Under the pieces are notes generated by a model, which was given only the letters and a program-made list of their open reading frames with translations, did not search any database and had not been told where the DNA came from. Of a DNA stretch of 64,000 bases, positions 1 through 9,773 are shown piece after piece. Origin of the DNA: an uncultured Lachnospiraceae bacterium (GTDB lineage Bacteria; Bacillota; Clostridia; Lachnospirales; Lachnospiraceae); NCBI GenBank assembly GCA_949472775.1, contig CASWVG010000001.1, positions 62,001 to 126,000 on the forward strand. The letters are read 5' to 3'. The translations under genes and the position numbers were made by a program. Each line of letters begins with the position of its first letter. Position 1 is the first letter of the stretch.

Positions 1-51
1 TGTGAGCATGGACTCCGCCATGAAGCCAGTGGTCGATTATATCGAATCCTC

Positions 52-960
52 TCAACGATAGTGCTCTGTCCTTCCGAAATGTCCCTTCCGATAGTCCTCG
101 ATTCCCTGCAAGGTTGCCCTGACCAGTTCTATCCTTCCGCGTACAAGCCAGAGCAGGCAGCACACCGTCCGGTTCAAAACGTAGTATGCAAGAAACAGCG
201 GGTAGCGCCGCCCCAGATGCAGCCTGTTGCACAAAAGCCAGTTGCGCGCTATATAGTAAGCGCAGAGCGCACTGTCCGCTCCCCTTGTGCTCGCCCCGAC
301 TTTGTGGTACATTACCGCCCGCGGACAGTAATAAATGGGGATGCCCATCCTGTGCAGACGGAAGCTGTATTCTGTATCCTCATAGTAAAGAAAAAAGCGC
401 GCATCCAGCGTTCCCGCTTTCTCAATCACTTCCATCGGAATCCACAGACAGCACCCCGTGGCAAATCCGATCTCCCTCTCCTGATCATATTGCCCTTGAT
501 CCGTCTCATTCAGACCGATATGTCCCGCTTTTTTTATGACCGGTGAAAAGCTTCCTCCCGCAGACCAGAGACGTTTTCTGTCGTCACTGTAATAAATCTT
601 TGGCACAGCCACGCTGCCGGGATGCCTTTTTGCGCACTCCCATAATTGAGACAGCATATCCGGCATGATTTCCGTATCATTATTTAAAAGTATTACATAA
701 TCTGCTCCCTGTTCTTTTGCTCTGTCAATTCCCACGTTGTTGGCGTAGGAAAATCCATAATTGTCGTCCAGGCGGATCAGCTCCAGCTGCTCATTCCCCG
801 CATACTTCTCCCCCAGCAGGCGCATGGAATCATCCTGTGACGCGTTATCCACCACAATGATTTTCAACTCCGCCGCGCCGCTGTTTGCCAGTATGGATTC
901 TATACACGCAACGTTATATTTTTCCCCATTATAATTTACCAAAATAACCGCCAGTTTCAT
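52..960 (-). CDS. GT2 family glycosyltransferase, rhamnosyltransferase-like
   Basis: A 302-residue family 2 glycosyltransferase that would transfer a sugar from a nucleotide donor to a growing lipid-linked glycan at the cytoplasmic face. It starts with the canonical VILVNYNG strand, has VVDNAS at about residues 36-41 and the acidic LLNNDTE donor and metal motif near residue 92, then the FLYYEDTEYSFR acceptor-side motif common in WbbL-like rhamnosyltransferases. The C-terminal 60 residues are hydrophobic and basic, suggesting membrane association. An AGGAG lies about 10 nt before the ATG. It is the last complete gene of the block. Family assignment is strong; the rhamnose donor is only a guess from the subfamily look. 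Confidence 0.9.
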   Translation of the reverse strand: MKLAVILVNYNGEKYNVACIESILANSGAAELKIIVVDNASQDDSMRLLGEKYAGNEQLELIRLDDNYGFSYANNVGIDRAKEQGADYVILLNNDTEIMPDMLSQLWECAKRHPGSVAVPKIYYSDDRKRLWSAGGSFSPVIKKAGHIGLNETDQGQYDQEREIGFATGCCLWIPMEVIEKAGTLDARFFLYYEDTEYSFRLHRMGIPIYYCPRAVMYHKVGASTRGADSALCAYYIARNWLLCNRLHLGRRYPLFLAYYVLNRTVCCLLWLVRGRIELVRATLQGIEDYRKGHFGRTEHYR

Positions 961-1032
961 AACTGCACTGCTCCTGTTCTTCCCGTTGCCGTTCTTTATT
1001 CCGTCCCTGCTTTCCCCTCATAAAAGCCTGTC

Positions 1033-2148
1033 TTAAGCAAGATGCTCTCTCAGCAGTTCAAAGTATTTCCGGCTCAGCTCCATCTGGTCATACTGGCTAA
1101 AGTCCACCTCAACGATCCTGTCAACCGGATTTTCCATTACTCTGATCCATTCTTCCACATCATAGGGGTCTTTCACATAGTTCGCCTTTCCCTGTGTCAC
1201 TTCCGGAATGCACGCCCTGTCCGTAGCGATCACCATCGTACCGAAAAGCATGGCTTCTATCGTCGGCATACCAAAACCCTCAAACACACTTGGAAAAAGA
1301 AATGCCCGGCAATGCCGGTACAGCGCATTTCGCTCAGCATTCTCCACAAACCCCGTAAGTGTCACCTCCCGCTCTAGTCCTCTTTCCCTAATCTGTTTTT
1401 CCAGTTTCTCCCTGCTTTCCCCGTTCACCCCGGAAATCAGCAGCCTGTGCGGCAGCTTAACCCCAGTGTTTTTAATACGCTCCATGACAGCGATCAGCGT
1501 ATCCAGATTCTTATGCGGAATCAGCTGCCCTACCGTGTAATAAAAGTCTTTTTCCGCCACATGATATTTTTTTGCAAGGCAGTCAAATGAAACAATTTCT
1601 TCCTTTACCACCGTAATGGGATCGTAGATCGTTGTAATTTTCTCACTCTTTACATGATATTTTTCCCGGATGTCATCTCGCACCCAGTCGGATATCGCCA
1701 CAAGGTGTCTGGATAAATGCGCGTCAAGCCACCAGCACAGTCTGGAGTAGGCAATTTCGTGAAACGGGTGGTATTCGGGGTGATGTGCTGCCTGCAGATC
1801 ATGGATTACATTGACATAGGCAACGCCGCCATTAAACAGCGGACGGCAGTATACCGGCACAAAACATTTGCGGATGCCTCTTTTTCTGAGAAAACGGTTC
1901 TGACAGAAAAAGTTCCACAGAATCCGCCCCGCAATATTGGCAGATACCACTTCCGTCTCCAAAAGTTCCATCCTCTTATCCTCTGTATAATGACGGAAGG
2001 TCTCCTTATTATCTTTTGATACGAGCAAAAAGAGGTGAAACGGTTCCTCAAGTCTTAAAAACCCATCCAGCAAATTCCTGATATAAAATTCTGTTCCCCC
2101 CACCTTTTTTGGGCGGAGCCACAGTAAATCAACCGCTGCTACAAGCAT
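1033..2148 (-). CDS. GT4 family glycosyltransferase
   Basis: A 371-residue GT-B retaining glycosyltransferase. The N-terminal domain contains the glycine motif KKVGGTEFYIRNLL. The C-terminal Rossmann domain has YTVGQLIPHKNLDTLI and the EX7E catalytic signature FPSVFEGFGMPTIEAML, typical of mannosyl-, glucosyl- and rhamnosyltransferases that use GDP- or dTDP/UDP-sugars. The reading frame is open up to 2208, but the ATG at 2148 is preferred: it is preceded by GGAAGGG at proper spacing and lies just downstream of the stop of the CotH gene at 2165, so the two are probably translationally linked. Donor and linkage cannot be read from the sequence. Confidence 0.9.
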   Translation of the reverse strand: MLVAAVDLLWLRPKKVGGTEFYIRNLLDGFLRLEEPFHLFLLVSKDNKETFRHYTEDKRMELLETEVVSANIAGRILWNFFCQNRFLRKRGIRKCFVPVYCRPLFNGGVAYVNVIHDLQAAHHPEYHPFHEIAYSRLCWWLDAHLSRHLVAISDWVRDDIREKYHVKSEKITTIYDPITVVKEEIVSFDCLAKKYHVAEKDFYYTVGQLIPHKNLDTLIAVMERIKNTGVKLPHRLLISGVNGESREKLEKQIRERGLEREVTLTGFVENAERNALYRHCRAFLFPSVFEGFGMPTIEAMLFGTMVIATDRACIPEVTQGKANYVKDPYDVEEWIRVMENPVDRIVEVDFSQYDQMELSRKYFELLREHLA

Positions 2149-2164
2149 AGTTACCCTTCCCGTT

Positions 2165-4072
2165 CTAATCTGTCCCTGTAATTTCATGACTTCGTTCATA
2201 CACCACAATATCTTTCACAACAGGCGTCGCAGTATCGAAGTATGTACCTTCTTCCGTATACCATCCGTCAAACATCCTGTCTCCGCTCAGAGTCCCCGGC
2301 TCCGCTCCTGGCATCCGCTCCATGCACTCCCCTTTTATCACACTCACATAATTGTGGGCAATTCCCTCTTCCGAAGCAAAACAAACCGTACAGATCTCTT
2401 TTTCTCCTGCCCATACTTCATCCAGAAACGGCTTGCGCAATGACAGGAAATCCCTTATTTTCTGCACTTCGCTGTCATAGTCGACCTGCTCCCCATAAAT
2501 CTCTTTCCATCTGATCAGATCCATATCCTTGGAGACGCTGATCTCTGATACATATTCGTCAATTTTTACGTCCAGGATCTTCTGCATATAGTCGGAGAAA
2601 AATTCTTCATAGCACGCTGACACCTCCTGCTGAAACTCGGAATGGGCATTCAGATGCCAGAAGAGCGTAGTCGGATCCGTACCTCTCTGCATCAGATAAC
2701 ACAGGTCCTGCGTCGACTCGTTGATCCCATCCAGATTGGCATAAGCCTTGTCATAATCCCACACGGGTCCGGCAAACAGTTTCCTGCTGACCGAATCATC
2801 CGGCTTGTAGAAAAAAGAACTGGTCGCTCCCGCACCGTTATTCTTACATAGCTCCTCAATAATATATTTTTGCGCAAAAGACCGCATATCTACATAATCC
2901 GAAAAATGCTTACCGCTTTCAGAATTCACGCCGTCCTCAGAAACAACGGCTTTCTCCAGGGCATTCACCATTCCACTGATATAATCCACCTGCGCTTCGG
3001 ATGCGTATGACGGCTCTTTGATTGTATACAGATCCTTTAATGTTTCTGTGTAAAACCCGCTGATTTCCTCGCGGTATTTTTCGGCCACATCCCGTTCCAG
3101 AAGATACCCTCCCGTGATGTCCGGCGGCTCGGCAGAAAGCACCACGCCTTTTTTTCTCTCTGTCTCAAAGCGTCCGCAGTTTTCAATCTCCCTGTTCCGA
3201 TTTTTATTCTCCGCCTCCAGATCAGCAATCGGCACTCTCTCCGGGTCAATCTCCACCTTCTCGCAGAGCTGGTACATGCCGTGGTATTTGTGATTCACGT
3301 AGAGGTCGACATACTGCGACTGCGGCGATCCCGCCATTCCTGCCGCCACACCCATATCATAAGTAATCTTATTGCGGATGTAGGAGCGGTCTTCCACATT
3401 GCTCAGAAGAATCCATTTGTCGGCGCTCCCCATGCCAAACAGATCCGCCCGGTTCTTCAGACGGATACCGTATGACTTCTTCGGGTAGGCCCAGGTGGAG
3501 TTACCCCTCCCGGAAATTCGGTCCAGTCTGTCCGTGCAGGCTACATTTCCGTCCGCATCAAACAAAACGATCCTTCCCTTTTCCGCATAATTTTTATCTG
3601 CGTCCAGATCCCTCATAGAACCGCTGTCCGTCTCCAGAAAGACAGCCGGAAGACTGGCAGAATGCATAATGACTATTTCCTGTTCTTCCAGCTTTTCTCC
3701 CCTCCTGCCGCAAAAATACATATCGTATTTTTCATCGTAATCCAAGGCGCCGATCTTCTCGCCACTGACCAGTGAAATCTCCCCTTTGTCGCCCGAAAAA
3801 ACCACCGTTTCCGCCCCGGAGAAGGAAATACTCACCTCATTTTTTTCCGCATAGGCAGGAAGAAACAGATAATTGATCTGATCCGCCGCGTCCGTAAAGC
3901 AGAATATTTCCTGTTCCGATGCGGAATTGCCCAGTACAAAACAGAGATTATTCATGTAGTCGCCGTCTCTCTGTATCCGGTTATCTTCCTCTGTTTCCAT
4001 TAAAATCACGGCCCCAATCAGGAAAATGACAAGAAAGCCAAGCATTCCCCACCGTTTTATCCTATATATCAT
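2165..4072 (-). CDS. CotH-family protein kinase, membrane-anchored, with InlB-like C-terminus
   Basis: A 635-residue protein with a single N-terminal membrane helix (about residues 9-25) and an extracytoplasmic body. The CotH fold is marked by SGRGNSTWAYPKKSYGIRLK near residues 187-206, the region LLSNVEDRSYIRNK, and GPVWDYDKAYAN around residues 435-446, which corresponds to the acidic active-site segment of CotH kinases. Bacillus CotH phosphorylates spore coat proteins. The last 65 residues (CFASEEGIAHNYV to DGWYTEEGTYFDTATPV) look like an InlB B-repeat or Listeria-Bacteroides repeat, a surface-adhesion-like fold. A paralogue with the same architecture is at 14920-16788. Its presence inside a glycan locus suggests phosphorylation of a surface glycan or an exported protein; that role is inferred. 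Confidence 0.87.
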   Translation of the reverse strand: MIYRIKRWGMLGFLVIFLIGAVILMETEEDNRIQRDGDYMNNLCFVLGNSASEQEIFCFTDAADQINYLFLPAYAEKNEVSISFSGAETVVFSGDKGEISLVSGEKIGALDYDEKYDMYFCGRRGEKLEEQEIVIMHSASLPAVFLETDSGSMRDLDADKNYAEKGRIVLFDADGNVACTDRLDRISGRGNSTWAYPKKSYGIRLKNRADLFGMGSADKWILLSNVEDRSYIRNKITYDMGVAAGMAGSPQSQYVDLYVNHKYHGMYQLCEKVEIDPERVPIADLEAENKNRNREIENCGRFETERKKGVVLSAEPPDITGGYLLERDVAEKYREEISGFYTETLKDLYTIKEPSYASEAQVDYISGMVNALEKAVVSEDGVNSESGKHFSDYVDMRSFAQKYIIEELCKNNGAGATSSFFYKPDDSVSRKLFAGPVWDYDKAYANLDGINESTQDLCYLMQRGTDPTTLFWHLNAHSEFQQEVSACYEEFFSDYMQKILDVKIDEYVSEISVSKDMDLIRWKEIYGEQVDYDSEVQKIRDFLSLRKPFLDEVWAGEKEICTVCFASEEGIAHNYVSVIKGECMERMPGAEPGTLSGDRMFDGWYTEEGTYFDTATPVVKDIVVYERSHEITGTD

Positions 4073-4108
4073 ATCCCTCTTTGTAACTCCTACGATCTAT
4101 CCATGCCG

Positions 4109-4471
4109 TCATTTCGAATCTGTCTTCTCCAATTCCCTTACCCGCTTGTCCAGAATCGCCAGTTCCTGCGTCAGTGTCCTAATCTTTCGGTTCTGCCTTG
4201 ACGCAATTGATGTCAGGGAAAGCAAAATCATAATTATAAATCCGATACCGAATATAAACAGGCCATTCATATTGTCCTGAATGCCAAATATCCGAATAAT
4301 CTTCACAAGAAGCTCCGGCACAACAATCAGAATGCCCATAACCACCCCGGCCACCAGCCACAGCAGCGTATACTTTAAGTTGAGCGCCTTCTGCTTTAAA
4401 AAATACAGAATCATAATAAAATAGCAGATCACCGCAATTATTAATGTCAGTCTCAGTGTAGCAGGTATCAT
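4109..4471 (-). CDS. DUF2304 family small membrane protein
   Basis: A 120-residue protein with three predicted membrane helices (about residues 6-25, 35-54 and 69-90) followed by a basic, coiled-coil-like tail (NRKIRTLTQELAILDKRVRELEK). This is the DUF2304 pattern. Members are usually encoded next to a polyprenyl-phosphate sugar GT2, as here, where its ATG overlaps the stop of the GT2 gene by an ATGA. It probably assists, tethers or flips the product of that GT2; the biochemical role is not established. Confidence 0.88.
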   Translation of the reverse strand: MIPATLRLTLIIAVICYFIMILYFLKQKALNLKYTLLWLVAGVVMGILIVVPELLVKIIRIFGIQDNMNGLFIFGIGFIIMILLSLTSIASRQNRKIRTLTQELAILDKRVRELEKTDSK

Positions 4472-5229
4472 TTCCCTTGCTCCTTCCCACGCGGCTTCTG
4501 AAGATCCTCCCGCTTCCCTCTTCGGACTCCATAGCCCATACGGCAGATCAGTATTGCCAAAGTGACCTTAATCATATAGTAAATAGATTTTTTGAAGGTG
4601 ATGGAACTTATTCCACCTTCCCTGGCCCGCATCCGCACCGGCACTTCCTTCACTCTTCCAAGATGCATGATCGCGGCAACGATAGCCTCCGGCTCAGGGT
4701 AATCCATCGGATAATCTTCGCTGTATATTTTGATAAACATTTTATTCACTGCCCGGTAGCCGCTGGTCACATCCATAATGCGCCTGCCGGTAACAAGCCA
4801 GATCAATGCACTCAGAATATTAATTCCCATTCTGCGTGTCACAGAGGACTGAAATCCTTCCTTTTCCAAAAAACGGGAGCCAATCACCACATCGGCCTCC
4901 CCACTGTCGATCGGTTCCAGCAGCTTGTCCAAATAGGCTATATCGTGCTGTCCATCCCCATCCACCTGCACGGCAATATCGTAATCATACTTGCGGGCAT
5001 AGATATATCCCGCCTGTACAGCTCCGCCAATCCCCATATTGATCGAAAGATCCAGATAATGAAAATTCTCCCTCCGGCACAGATTCGGCGTATCGTCAGT
5101 AGAACCATCGTTGATTACCAGATAATCATACTGCGGCGCCACTTCCATCATATGATTTACCACATGCACAATATTTTCCGCTTCATTGTATGCCGGTATG
5201 ATCACCAGCACCCTCGGTTCTTGTCCCAT
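4468..5229 (-). CDS. GT2 family polyprenyl-phosphate sugar synthase-like (DPM1/GtrB-type)
   Basis: A 253-residue GT2 resembling dolichyl-phosphate mannose synthase and GtrB: VLVIIPAYNEAENI at the N-terminus, VINDGSTDDT, then QVDGDGQHDIAYLDKLL with the catalytic DGDGQHD, and GSRFLEKEGFQ. It probably loads one sugar onto undecaprenyl phosphate for later use by a GT-C enzyme on the outer face. The ATG at 5229 is preferred over the frame opening at 5274 because AAGGGA precedes it and the MGQEPRVLVII start fits the family. It overlaps the DUF2304 gene by 4 bp, and the GT-C-like membrane protein at 5304-6881 immediately upstream is a plausible user of the lipid-linked sugar. Confidence 0.9.
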   Translation of the reverse strand: MGQEPRVLVIIPAYNEAENIVHVVNHMMEVAPQYDYLVINDGSTDDTPNLCRRENFHYLDLSINMGIGGAVQAGYIYARKYDYDIAVQVDGDGQHDIAYLDKLLEPIDSGEADVVIGSRFLEKEGFQSSVTRRMGINILSALIWLVTGRRIMDVTSGYRAVNKMFIKIYSEDYPMDYPEPEAIVAAIMHLGRVKEVPVRMRAREGGISSITFKKSIYYMIKVTLAILICRMGYGVRRGKREDLQKPRGKEQGK

Positions 5230-5303
5230 AAATTTTCCCTTGTCCTTATACGCTGTTTCACAGCCACACAGCATTTACGCGGCAGAGATTTCCCCGCCTG
5301 CTT

Positions 5304-6881
5304 TTAGCTGCCCGTTCTCCGGTTAAAATATTTTATCACCTTTTCGCGGATATGACGATTCCACAACTCTCGCAGCAGCAAATAATAGGCGATATAGAAA
5401 GCCCCGAAATTATATACCAGATATCTCTGCTGTCCGAAGAAAACCAGCGATATCACGATTACCATCACAACATTGCTTCCCAGAACAACACCTATAAGCT
5501 CTGCACTTTTATGATCCGCTTTCCTGTCAATAAACCCCCATGTCATCAGCATAAGCGCTGATACATAAAGAAACAGCGTTATCAGATGGCACAACAGATA
5601 AATCGGTCTGATCTGGAAAAAAACCGTACAGATAAACGCCTGTGGGAGCATCATCAGCGTATGGTACAGGAACCGGCCAAAATGCGCCTTAAGCAGGGTT
5701 ATGCCTATCAATGTCAGATGCGCGTTACGGGTTTCGTTGTAATTATCAGACAGTACAATCTCCGGGTAGTTTTCTGCGTAATACTGTGACGGTACCCACA
5801 AGCATGTCTTTCCCACTGTTCCTATCCCGCCCACGATGTCCCGCCACATCCACAAACCTTTCCGGGCATAAGCGTAACGCTGCTTTTCCGCATCCGCCGC
5901 CATATACAGCTCACTATACAGTCCTCTTACCACTTCATCCTCAAATAAATAAACATCTTCCCTGTCTGCCTCATACATACCGCGTGAAAAAATCAGACTG
6001 ACATACTGGCTTGTAGCAATCTGTCCCGCCAGCTCTTCCACCGAAAGCTCCCTTTCTTCGTCCGCTTTCTCTTCAGAGGTCTCGTCCACAACTGCTTTTC
6101 CGTCATCCATATGGCTTAAAAGATATGTCTCATAATCCTTCGGAAACTGCACCTTCATCACAAACAGGGAAAACTTTTCATTTGTTGTAATCATATTCTT
6201 ATATCCGGCTGTTAATCCGGATATTACAAAAATACCTGCCAGACATATACATAATGCTCCTGCTACTGCAAGTACTGTCCGGATCCACACATACACTTTC
6301 CGCCCGCCCTGTTTCCGTCCGCAAACCACATATAAGAAAATAACACCACAGACCACAAATAAAATCTGAAACTGCGAACGCAGCATCGCCATCGCAAATG
6401 TCATCGCCAGACTGCCCGCAAACCATGTATATTTTTTTGTCCACACCGCCTTGAGTAAAACAGTCAGGAACAGATAAAAAAGCGCGTATGACAGTCCTTC
6501 CGTCAAAATCTGCTGTGTGGCCATAGACTGCGGCATCTCCGTAGTGAACGGTATCAGGGATAAGAAAAAAGCCAGGTATGTCTCCCAGTAATTTAAATAA
6601 AACTCATCCTTTAAAGTTTTAACAAAAAGCAGCACACACACCGTCGCTAAAACAGCCTGCTCGACGACAACCACATCCAGATATCTCTCCAGGCCGAACA
6701 CATATTGATTCAGCAGTAAAAAAAGCGGATAGACAGGCATTACGCCTTCAACATTCTTTATTATTGTATAGGAGCCGCTGTCATCAAACAAAACCGGTTC
6801 TCTTGAACCGAATAACAGAAATGCAATGAAAGCAAGCACCGCTAAAGATATATAAAGTATGAAATTATTCTTTTTTTGCAT
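5304..6881 (-). CDS. Multi-pass membrane protein, GT-C-like
   Basis: A 525-residue protein with roughly ten or more membrane helices. TM1 (about residues 7-27) is followed by an acidic outer loop LFDDSGSYTI and then MPVYPLFLLLNQYV, a layout like GT-C glycosyltransferases that use polyprenyl-phosphate sugars. A large hydrophilic loop with an EETSEEKADEERE stretch lies in the second third. The ATG at 6881 has GGGAGG 5 nt upstream and overlaps the end of the acyltransferase gene by 17 bp. Its C-terminus (QQRYLVYNFGAFYIAYYLLLRE) closely matches the partial protein at 63736-64000, so the window holds two members of one family. No named family could be assigned with certainty. Confidence 0.75.
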   Translation of the reverse strand: MQKKNNFILYISLAVLAFIAFLLFGSREPVLFDDSGSYTIIKNVEGVMPVYPLFLLLNQYVFGLERYLDVVVVEQAVLATVCVLLFVKTLKDEFYLNYWETYLAFFLSLIPFTTEMPQSMATQQILTEGLSYALFYLFLTVLLKAVWTKKYTWFAGSLAMTFAMAMLRSQFQILFVVCGVIFLYVVCGRKQGGRKVYVWIRTVLAVAGALCICLAGIFVISGLTAGYKNMITTNEKFSLFVMKVQFPKDYETYLLSHMDDGKAVVDETSEEKADEERELSVEELAGQIATSQYVSLIFSRGMYEADREDVYLFEDEVVRGLYSELYMAADAEKQRYAYARKGLWMWRDIVGGIGTVGKTCLWVPSQYYAENYPEIVLSDNYNETRNAHLTLIGITLLKAHFGRFLYHTLMMLPQAFICTVFFQIRPIYLLCHLITLFLYVSALMLMTWGFIDRKADHKSAELIGVVLGSNVVMVIVISLVFFGQQRYLVYNFGAFYIAYYLLLRELWNRHIREKVIKYFNRRTGS

Positions 6882-7920
6882 GGCCGCCTCCCATTTTCCC
6901 CAGGAAAAGCACCCGGATAACCGGAACATGTAAAAGTCCCTTTGAAAAAACACTGCACACGCCACATACCAGTATACTGACGGCACAATACCAGATCAGG
7001 TTACCAACTATTCCAAAATCATGTATTCCGATCAATCCACTATATCTCAAAACCCATTCGTGCAAAATATATATCAGCAGGGAGTTCTGTCCGTAAATGA
7101 CAAATAATCTGCATATCCGGCCAGACACACGCAGATGCCTGGAAAGCTGGAGCAGTATTACCACTGCACACATTCCCAATACCATTCTTAAAAGCGATGT
7201 TGCGACACTCACATGATCAAAATCAAACCTACCTATCAGTAAAGCAAAAACGATTAGCGCCGCAACCAATGCCATATATCTGTGAAACAGCTTATAAACC
7301 CATTTCAGCTCCATGTACATAACTGCCGCAAAGAAAGGGATCGTAAAACCTACGATATCCCTGAACACCTGATACTTTGTAAAAAACATCAGCAGAACAA
7401 AGGTACCTGTCACACAGACACAGCTTACAAAATTAATCCCTGTCGCAGCCTTCTCATCCGATACCTCCCATTCCCGCAAACTCCATATGAACTTTCTGAT
7501 CCAGCAATAACATACATAGCCGGCAAGAAGCCCATATAACGTCGGGAGAAACCAGAACATCCGGTTCGTGATAAATGTCCTGGTCATCACATCATCCCAG
7601 TCAACATTTCCAATAGGTCTGGAACCTGCCAGCGATAAGCATACCGCCCAGACAAGATAAGGCAAAATAATATTCACAAACCTCTTTGCCAGATATTTCA
7701 TTCCTCCACGGGCACGATTCCGATAGGAAATCACTGCCGTACATCCGGCAAGAAACATGAATAACGGCATATGAAAAGAATATATAAAATTATACAGCCA
7801 GTGATACTCCTCTTTAGCGGTCACAATATGTCCCAACACTACCAGACAGGCCGCCACCCCTTTCAGAATATCAATAGAAACCATTCTACCTTCTTTTACG
7901 CCATTTATCGTATTGTCCAT
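6865..7920 (-). CDS. Acyltransferase 3 family protein (OafA/NolL-like)
   Basis: A 351-residue integral membrane acyltransferase with about ten helices. The N-terminus SIDILKGVAACLVVLGHI is the signature first helix with its conserved histidine, followed by FHMPLFMFLAGC and the basic YLAKRFVNIILPYLVW segment with the conserved arginine. Such proteins O-acetylate surface polysaccharides using cytoplasmic acetyl-CoA. The ATG at 7920 is directly preceded by a TTG in frame; an alternative ATG at 7884 (MVSIDILKG) has GAAGG just upstream and could equally be the start. It follows the ABC exporter gene by a few bases and overlaps the next gene by 17 bp. Confidence 0.9.
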   Translation of the reverse strand: MDNTINGVKEGRMVSIDILKGVAACLVVLGHIVTAKEEYHWLYNFIYSFHMPLFMFLAGCTAVISYRNRARGGMKYLAKRFVNIILPYLVWAVCLSLAGSRPIGNVDWDDVMTRTFITNRMFWFLPTLYGLLAGYVCYCWIRKFIWSLREWEVSDEKAATGINFVSCVCVTGTFVLLMFFTKYQVFRDIVGFTIPFFAAVMYMELKWVYKLFHRYMALVAALIVFALLIGRFDFDHVSVATSLLRMVLGMCAVVILLQLSRHLRVSGRICRLFVIYGQNSLLIYILHEWVLRYSGLIGIHDFGIVGNLIWYCAVSILVCGVCSVFSKGLLHVPVIRVLFLGKMGGGHAKKE

Positions 7921-7924
7921 CAAT

Positions 7925-9706
7925 CTACCGCTCTCCGAACACCCCGGCCTTGCTGCGCTCCACTACCTCACCGTCCCCCACCTCGTAAATCACATCCACG
8001 TTGCGGATCGTGGTCAGCCTGTGGGCAATGATGATCATGGTTTTCATACCCTGCAGATGCTCGATCGCCTCCATGACCGCCGCCTCCGTCTCATTGTCCA
8101 GCGCGGAAGTCGCCTCATCAAGTACGAGAATTTCAGGGTCATGGTAGAGCGCCCTGGCAATACCGATACGCTGCCGCTGCCCACCGGACAATCTGACACC
8201 CCTGTCACCTACAATGGTATCCAGTCCGTGAGGCAGGCTCTCGATGAACTCCTTAAGCTGCGCCTTTTCCACTGCAGCAGCCACCGCTTTCTCGTCAATC
8301 TGCTCTTCGTGCACACCAAAGGCAATGTTATTGCGGATGGTATCGTCAGAGAGATAGATTGTCTGGGGAATGTATCCCACCTGCGCGTGGAACGTCTTTT
8401 CCTGCTCATGGATATTGATCTCATCCGCCATCACAACGCCTTTTACCGGGGACAGAATGCCCAGTATAATATCCACCATGGTAGTTTTCCCCGATCCGGT
8501 GGAACCGATAAACGCCACGGTTGTGCCCTTTTTTATCGTTAAGTTCACGTCCTTTAACACCCACTCCTCCGTATCCGGATAGTGGTAGGACATCCCCTGC
8601 ACAGAGATTTCTTTCTGCAGTTTCCAACCCGCAATATATTCCTGTCTGTCATTCTCGATCAGTCCCTCAATCTCCACCAGATCATGATAAACAAGCTCCA
8701 CGGAAGGCAGTGCGTACAGCATGTTGGAAGCATGCTCATTGATCCGTCCCACACTCGGCATCAGCCGCATTGCCGCCACCGCGAAAGCCGCGAGCTGGGA
8801 AATAAAATAGACCATATCCGCCTCGCCGAAAATCAGTTTCACAATGACGGCAATCAGAAGACCTGTCATGGAGACAGCCTCCACCGTATACTTCGGGAGA
8901 ATCGATATCGTTCTGGCAATACGCAGCCCCCTCGCATACTTTTTCCAGTATTTACGAAATTCGTCCGTAAAATAAGTCTCACGCTCTAAAATCTTTATCT
9001 CTTTGATCCCGCCAAGCGCCTGATTCATCCACTGAAAAATCTTACCCTCATACCCCTGGTTTTCTAACCCGAACCGCCGGCTGTACTTTCTGCTGATCAG
9101 AAGAAATCCACCCACAAAAACAGCCAGCAGCCCCAGCACGATGATCGTTATGGTCTTACTGATAATCAACAGGTAGGTCACCAGCACCGCCGCAACTGCA
9201 AGCTCCGCCCCCAGCTCCAGCGCATAGAGAATAACCTGCATAAAGCGTGACGTATCTTCGTATAGACTTCTCTGTAAAACCGCAATATTGTGATTCAGAT
9301 GAAAGGTGTACGGTTCTCTCATGTATGCAGACAGAAGTCTGGTGGATAGTTTCATCTGTGTATTGTACGAAAAGCGGAAGATATAATCTTTTTCTATAAT
9401 CAGATAGGCGTTTTTCGCAACATAAACCACGATAATGCAGACGGCAAGTATGATCATAAACTTTTCGGCGCTGTGCAGCCCGAGCAGCTCATAAACCATT
9501 TTCAGATACCATTTCGTCTGAATGGTTTTCGGATTCTGCAGGACGTCAATAAATGGCATAAAAACCATCACCGCAAGAAGCTCCAGAAAGCTTCCAACCG
9601 CAATGGCTCCTGTGAGCAGCAACAGTTTTCTTTTATCCCTTTTGTCAAAAATATATCCAAGCTTGGTGAACAATCCTACCTTGGCATAATTGCTTCTTTC
9701 GCTCAT
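7925..9706 (-). CDS. PglK-like ABC transporter, fused permease and ATPase (lipid-linked oligosaccharide flippase)
   Basis: A 593-residue half-transporter: six membrane helices in the first 330 residues, then a nucleotide-binding domain with Walker A GSTGSGKTT (about residue 395), Q-loop VGYIPQTIYL, signature LSGGQRQRIGIARAL, Walker B EILVLDEATSAL and H-loop IIIAHRLTTI. The architecture matches PglK and MsbA-type exporters that flip lipid-linked oligosaccharides as homodimers. Upstream AAAGGAG lies about 11 nt from the ATG. A second exporter of identical length is at 37317-39098, so two different lipid-linked substrates may be exported from this locus. Confidence 0.92.
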   Translation of the reverse strand: MSERSNYAKVGLFTKLGYIFDKRDKRKLLLLTGAIAVGSFLELLAVMVFMPFIDVLQNPKTIQTKWYLKMVYELLGLHSAEKFMIILAVCIIVVYVAKNAYLIIEKDYIFRFSYNTQMKLSTRLLSAYMREPYTFHLNHNIAVLQRSLYEDTSRFMQVILYALELGAELAVAAVLVTYLLIISKTITIIVLGLLAVFVGGFLLISRKYSRRFGLENQGYEGKIFQWMNQALGGIKEIKILERETYFTDEFRKYWKKYARGLRIARTISILPKYTVEAVSMTGLLIAVIVKLIFGEADMVYFISQLAAFAVAAMRLMPSVGRINEHASNMLYALPSVELVYHDLVEIEGLIENDRQEYIAGWKLQKEISVQGMSYHYPDTEEWVLKDVNLTIKKGTTVAFIGSTGSGKTTMVDIILGILSPVKGVVMADEINIHEQEKTFHAQVGYIPQTIYLSDDTIRNNIAFGVHEEQIDEKAVAAAVEKAQLKEFIESLPHGLDTIVGDRGVRLSGGQRQRIGIARALYHDPEILVLDEATSALDNETEAAVMEAIEHLQGMKTMIIIAHRLTTIRNVDVIYEVGDGEVVERSKAGVFGER

Positions 9707-9773
9707 AAAACAGCCTGCTCCTTTATCCCGGCATCCCGCCGTTTCCGCATCCTCTGTATTTCCAGATTTTTCT

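Noticed and set aside
1-51. Possible start of a further minus-strand gene with ATG at 21 or 9
   Set aside because: Only a few codons are visible and the AGGA upstream is too far from either ATG; cannot be supported.
4477-5307. Long plus-strand open frame of 276 codons, and similar ones at 9816-10679, 23692-24426, 25779-26810 and 40461-41399
   Set aside because: They are antisense to well-supported minus-strand enzymes, have no family features and unusual compositions; shadows of the coding strand.
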